DNA of 15,806 nucleotides from NCBI GenBank assembly GCA_964431205.1, contig CAYSIX010000081.1:1-15806 (forward strand), in the 5' to 3' direction. Positions within the stretch are counted from its first letter, which is position 1; each line of letters begins with the position of its first letter. This stretch comes from CAYSIX01 sp964431205. Lineage in GTDB: Bacteria > Planctomycetota > Phycisphaerae > Phycisphaerales > Phycisphaeraceae. Positions 12,272 to 15,806 of this stretch are shown piece after piece. The position numbers and the translations under genes were made by a program. Below the pieces are notes generated by a model. The model ran no database searches. It was not told the origin of the DNA and worked only from the letters and a program-made list of their open reading frames with translations.

Positions 12272-13531
12272 ATGACGGCAGCGCCAGGTGGAACGGGCAG
12301 CAAGCGGGCGAAGGCGAGCGGCGGCGGTCTCGGGACAAGCCGGGGCCGCGGCAAGGCAACGACGCTGCGCGCGCCCGAGCGGCGCGCGCTGCTCGAGCTG
12401 ACGGGCCTGCCGACGGCCGCGGGACGCGAGGATCGGGTGATCGCGTGGATCGAGCGCTGGGCGAAGCGGCGGCGGCAGGTCGAGCTGAAGCGTGACGAGT
12501 TCGGCAACATGCTGCTGCAGCGCGTCGGTGCGCGCGGCCAGAAGCCGATCGTGTTCACCGCGCACCTGGACCACCCGGCGTTCGTGGTGAACCTGCTGGC
12601 CGGGCCGCAGGTCGGCGCCGAGTTCCGCGGGGGCGTCGAGGAGCGTTACTTCCAGGGCGCGTCGGTCGTGCTGCACCACGGGGACGGGCCGGCGCAGCGC
12701 GGGCGGATCGTCAGCGTGCAGAACCGGCGAGCCAAGGACGAAGACCGTCGCGTGGTGGTGCGGTTCGACGCGCCGCCGACGGCTTCGATCGCAGACGTGC
12801 TGACCTGGGACCTGCCCGAGCCGCAGGTGCGCGACGGGCACTTGCACGCGCCGGCGGTGGACGACCTGGCGGGCGTGGCGGCGGCGCTGGCCGCGTTCGA
12901 CCGGCTGCTCAAGTCCCGACGCAAGCGACCGGCCGACGTCCGCGTGCTGCTCACGCGCGCCGAGGAGGTCGGGTTCGTCGGCGCCATCGCCGCCTGCCGC
13001 AGCGGGCTGATCCCCGCCCAGGCCCGCCTCGTCGCCCTGGAGATGTCACGCAGCTTCGCGGAATCGCCGATCGGTGCCGGGCCGATCGTCCGCGTCGGCG
13101 ACCGCACCAGCACGTTCGACCCCGGCCTGACGTACGACGTCGCCCGCATCGCGCAGAGCCTCGCCGACCGCGACCCCGCCTTCCGCTGGCAACGCCGGCT
13201 CATGCCCGGCGGGACCTGCGAGGCCACCGCCTACCAGACCTACGGCTTCACCAGCACATGCCTCTGCCTGCCCCTGGGCAACTACCACAACATGAACGAG
13301 CACACCCAGCGGGTCGCGCCCGAGGTCATCTCGATCAAGGATTACGCGCACCTGGTCGCCCTGCTCGTCGAGGTCGGCCGCGGGCTCGAGAACCAGCAGC
13401 GCAAGGCGGCCCTGCGCACGCGACTCGACCGGCTCTTCGACCAGCGCCGCGCACTGCTGAGTCGTGACGAGAACCGCGAAGATGCGAAGGGCGCGAAGGG
13501 CGCGAAGCACGCGAAGCACGCGAAGGGCTAG
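12272..13531 (+). CDS. M42-family metallo-aminopeptidase
   Basis: M42 peptidases are cytoplasmic, di-metal aminopeptidases, often large tetrahedral oligomers that trim peptides. The metal and catalytic residues are in place: HLD (His98, Asp100), VDD (Asp197/198), AEEVGF (Glu231/232), ALEMS (Glu257) and NYHN (His339). MPGGTCEATAYQTYGF (311-326) is also typical. The ATG at 12272 has AGAGGA about eight bases upstream and precedes the first conserved region. The frame is open far upstream, but that part lies antisense to the ABC gene and is rejected. The first 30 residues are a basic, low-complexity extension. The C-terminal 15 residues are five AKG/AKH triplets encoded by a 9-bp DNA repeat and are not part of the fold. 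The gene converges with copA. Confidence 0.9.
   Translation: MTAAPGGTGSKRAKASGGGLGTSRGRGKATTLRAPERRALLELTGLPTAAGREDRVIAWIERWAKRRRQVELKRDEFGNMLLQRVGARGQKPIVFTAHLDHPAFVVNLLAGPQVGAEFRGGVEERYFQGASVVLHHGDGPAQRGRIVSVQNRRAKDEDRRVVVRFDAPPTASIADVLTWDLPEPQVRDGHLHAPAVDDLAGVAAALAAFDRLLKSRRKRPADVRVLLTRAEEVGFVGAIAACRSGLIPAQARLVALEMSRSFAESPIGAGPIVRVGDRTSTFDPGLTYDVARIAQSLADRDPAFRWQRRLMPGGTCEATAYQTYGFTSTCLCLPLGNYHNMNEHTQRVAPEVISIKDYAHLVALLVEVGRGLENQQRKAALRTRLDRLFDQRRALLSRDENREDAKGAKGAKHAKHAKG
13484..13528. repeat. Five 9-bp repeats (GCGAAGGGC/GCGAAGCAC) inside the M42 3' end
   Basis: Five in-register units, GCGAAGGGC twice, GCGAAGCAC twice and GCGAAGGGC once, follow an 8-bp GCGAAGAT unit at 13476-13483. They encode AKGAKGAKHAKHAKG immediately before the TAG stop. 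Confidence 0.95.
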
Positions 13532-13614
13532 CCACCAAGAGGCACAAGTGGGCTCTTGCTTGCGAGCTTGGCGGCTCGGCTGTCACTCAGAGCCTCCTTG
13601 GGCCTTTTCGTGGC
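13531..13614. terminator. Imperfect inverted repeat between convergent genes, possible two-way terminator
   Basis: GCCACCAAGAGGCACAAG (13531-13548) pairs with CTTGGGCCTTTTCGTGGC (13597-13614) at 15 of 18 positions. A shorter internal pairing uses CTTGGCGGC (13567-13575). It fills the 90-bp gap between the M42 stop and the copA stop. There is a TTTT but no classic hairpin-plus-T-tract, so it may be a dispersed repeat rather than a terminator. Confidence 0.35.
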
Positions 13615-13621
13615 CAGGGAT

Positions 13622-15806
13622 TCACGGCTTCCACGTCCACCGCAGGTACAGCGCGTTGAGCACGACGCTCACCGAGCTGAACGCCATGGCGCCGGCGGCG
13701 AGCATCGGGTGCAGCCAGCCCGCCACCGCGATCGGGATCAGCGCCAGGTTGTAGATGAACGCCCAGAACAGGCCCAGGTAGATCCGCTTCATCGTCGCGC
13801 GGCTGAGGCGGATCGCGCGCGGCAGGTTCGCCAGCTCCCCGCCGACGAGCACGACGTGCCCGGCGTCCATGGCGATGTCCGTGCCCCCGCCCATGGCGAT
13901 GCCGATGTCCGCCGCCGCCAGCGCCGGCGCGTCGTTGATCCCGTCGCCCACCATCGCCACCACGTGCCCCCGCGACCGCAACGCCTCGACCTTCTCCTGC
14001 TTGTCCGCGGGCATGACCTCGGCCATCACGTCGTCGATGCCCAGCCGCTTGGCCACCGATTCCGCCGTCGCCCGCTGGTCCCCCGTGATCATCACCGTCT
14101 TCAGGCCCAGCTCGTGCAGCGCGTCGATCGTCTCGGCCGCGTCCTCGCGCAGCTCGTCGGCGAACGCGATCAGCCCCGCCGCCTCCCCGTCGATCGCCAC
14201 CGCCACCGCCGTGTGCGCATCTTCCAGCAGCTCGTCGCGCTGCCGCGAGATCGCCTCGCCATTCGACACCCCCTGCTCCCGCAGCGTGCTCGGCCGACCG
14301 ACCAGCACCGTCCGGCCATCCACGCGCCCGCGAACGCCCGACGCCGTCAGCGACTCGAAGTCGCTCGCCTCGGCCAGCTCCAGCCCGCGGCGCTCCGCCT
14401 CTCGCACGATCGCACGCCCCAGCGGGTGCTCGCTCTGCCGCTCCACCGCCCCCGCCAGGCGCAGCAGCTCGTCCTCCGACCACTGCCCCTCCAGCGGCGA
14501 TACCTCGGTCACCTGCGCCTTGCCCACCGTCAGCGTCCCCGTCTTGTCCAGCACGATGTGCGTCAGCTTCCCGGCACGCTCCAGCGCCGCCGCGTCCTTG
14601 ATCAGGATCCCGCGCTTGGCGCCCAAACCCGTGCCCACCATGATCGCCGTCGGCGTCGCCAGCCCCAGCGCGCACGGGCACGCCACGATCAGCACCGACA
14701 CCATCGCGTACATCGCGAACACCCAATCGCCGCGCAGCAGCCCCCAGCCCAGCAGCGTCAGCAACGCGATCACCAGCACCGCCGGCACGAACACGCCCGC
14801 GACGCGATCGGCGATCCGCTGCACACCCGCCTTCGACGCCTGCGCCCGCTTGACCAGCTCGATCACCTGCGACAGCAGCATCTTGTCGCCGGTCTGCGTC
14901 GCTTCGAAACGGAACGCGCCCGCCTGGTTCACCGTCCCGCCGAACACCTCATCGTCGGGGCCGACCTCGATCGGCATCGACTCGCCCGTGACCATCGACT
15001 GGTCGATCGTCGATTGCCCGTCGCTGACGCGGCCGTCCACGGGGATGCGCTCGCCGGGGCGGACGAGCACGGTGTCGCCCTCGCGCACCCTGGCGACCGG
15101 GACGGTGACCTCCTTGCCGTCGCGGATCACGGTGGCTTCGGCGGGCTGGAGGTTCATCAGCTCGCGGATCGCCGACGCCGCCGACCCCCGCGCCCGCGCC
15201 TCGAGCCACTTGCCCACGCCGATCAGCGCGAGGATGACCACCGCGGTGTCGAAGTAGACGGCGATCTCGCCGGACGCCTCGCCGCTGAGCGTGGCCAAAA
15301 CCGTGACCACGGCGCTGTAGCCGAACGCGACCGACGTGCCGATCGCCACGAGGCTGTCCATGTCGGCGCGGGCGTGCTTGAGCCCCCGCCAGGCGCCGCG
15401 GTAGAACGGCCAGCCGAGGATGACCTGGACGGGCGTGGCCAGCGCGAACTGGAGCCACGCCGAGACGAGGCTGTGCCAGGTCATGCCCAGGGCCATGACG
15501 CCCGCCGCCAGCACGCCGCAGGTGATCAGCCGCCACCGCCAGGCGCGCGACTCGGCCTGCTCGCCGCCGGGCGCGTGGTGGCGGGCGTGGTCGTGGTCTT
15601 CGTCGTGCCCATCGTCACGTTCGGTGTCGTCGGCGTCGGCGCGATCTCGGCCGTTGCGCGCAACCGTCGCGTCGTAGCCGGCGGCTTGCACGGCCTCGAC
15701 GAGCCGATCGGCGTCCATCGCCCCCTCCTCGTGCTCGACGCTCGCCTCCTCGGTCGCCAGATTCACCGACGCGTCGCGCACGCCCTCGACCGTTCGCAGC
15801 TTCTTT
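13622..15806 (-). CDS. copA: Copper-translocating P-type ATPase (CopA-like), 5' end beyond window
   Basis: A P1B-type ATPase that exports Cu(I) across the cytoplasmic membrane. Visible parts, N to C: the end of a heavy-metal-associated domain (RTVEGVRDASVNLATEEASV ... AVQAAGYDA), a His/Asp-rich linker (15620-15570 region, with GHDEDHDHARHHAPGG), membrane helices, the actuator motif TGES, the metal-site CPC in TM6 (14672-14680), the phosphorylation site DKTGT (14534-14548), HPLG of the nucleotide domain, GDGINDAPALA, and the last helices with FIYNLALIP and MAFSSVSVVLNA. CPC, YN and MxxSS together indicate Cu(I) specificity. The frame stays open to the right edge, so the start and the HMA CxxC lie outside the window; the GTG at 15781 is not a real start. 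It converges with the M42 gene. Confidence 0.95.
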   Translation of the reverse strand, partial: KKLRTVEGVRDASVNLATEEASVEHEEGAMDADRLVEAVQAAGYDATVARNGRDRADADDTERDDGHDEDHDHARHHAPGGEQAESRAWRWRLITCGVLAAGVMALGMTWHSLVSAWLQFALATPVQVILGWPFYRGAWRGLKHARADMDSLVAIGTSVAFGYSAVVTVLATLSGEASGEIAVYFDTAVVILALIGVGKWLEARARGSAASAIRELMNLQPAEATVIRDGKEVTVPVARVREGDTVLVRPGERIPVDGRVSDGQSTIDQSMVTGESMPIEVGPDDEVFGGTVNQAGAFRFEATQTGDKMLLSQVIELVKRAQASKAGVQRIADRVAGVFVPAVLVIALLTLLGWGLLRGDWVFAMYAMVSVLIVACPCALGLATPTAIMVGTGLGAKRGILIKDAAALERAGKLTHIVLDKTGTLTVGKAQVTEVSPLEGQWSEDELLRLAGAVERQSEHPLGRAIVREAERRGLELAEASDFESLTASGVRGRVDGRTVLVGRPSTLREQGVSNGEAISRQRDELLEDAHTAVAVAIDGEAAGLIAFADELREDAAETIDALHELGLKTVMITGDQRATAESVAKRLGIDDVMAEVMPADKQEKVEALRSRGHVVAMVGDGINDAPALAAADIGIAMGGGTDIAMDAGHVVLVGGELANLPRAIRLSRATMKRIYLGLFWAFIYNLALIPIAVAGWLHPMLAAGAMAFSSVSVVLNALYLRWTWKP

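Noticed and set aside
13622..15781. GTG at 15781 as the start of the copper ATPase
   Set aside because: The frame continues to the window edge with good heavy-metal-associated domain sequence, so the gene is truncated by the window.

Overview
This 15.8 kb window is high-GC bacterial DNA dominated by one long flagellar operon on the minus strand. The gene set and order (flgF, flgG, flgA, flgH, flgI, rod-binding flgJ domain, flgN, flgK, flgL, fliW), the GC-rich coding, and several families of short intergenic repeats, one of them flanking a 23S-IVP-type four-helix-bundle gene, suggest a flagellated member of the Planctomycetota, perhaps Phycisphaerae. The lineage is inferred from style and was not tested by any search.

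Reading along the minus strand, from right to left: a copper P-type ATPase (copA-like) enters from the right edge without its N-terminus and converges with a plus-strand M42-family aminopeptidase. That peptidase gene diverges, only about 24 bp away, from a ModF/YlmA-like ABC ATPase. After a 172-bp gap holding a hairpin and a candidate promoter, the flagellar block starts with a small unrecognised ORF coupled to flgF. It continues through rod (FlgF, FlgG), P-ring chaperone (FlgA), L-ring (FlgH), P-ring (FlgI), rod-binding protein (FlgJ N-domain type), hook-filament junction chaperone (FlgN), junction proteins (FlgK, FlgL) and FliW, the CsrA antagonist. csrA often follows fliW, but only 75 bp remain on that side and no start is visible. 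Filament, hook (flgE) and export genes are not in the window.

The flagellar proteins look ordinary in sequence. The unusual material lies between them. (1) The 135-nt flgL-fliW gap folds, on the mRNA strand, into four consecutive GC hairpins, each with a GGA in its loop. It ends in a Shine-Dalgarno region with two more GGA motifs, which looks like a CsrA-binding array in front of the gene for CsrA's antagonist. (2) A four-helix-bundle gene of lower GC sits between flgK and flgL inside perfect 27-bp inverted repeats made of GTAGGAG/GTAGAAG heptads. This looks like a small inserted cassette that also replaced the flgL ribosome binding site. (3) Three gaps (flgF-flgG, flgG-flgA, flgH-flgI) carry versions of one composite module: degenerate AGGAGTYR repeats followed by a GTCGATC-GAA-GATCGAC hairpin. 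(4) Other gaps carry different short repeats, and one repeat has become the translated C-terminal tail of the M42 peptidase.

No rRNA, tRNA, CRISPR array or transposase gene was seen. No stretch above 300 bp lacks a gene.
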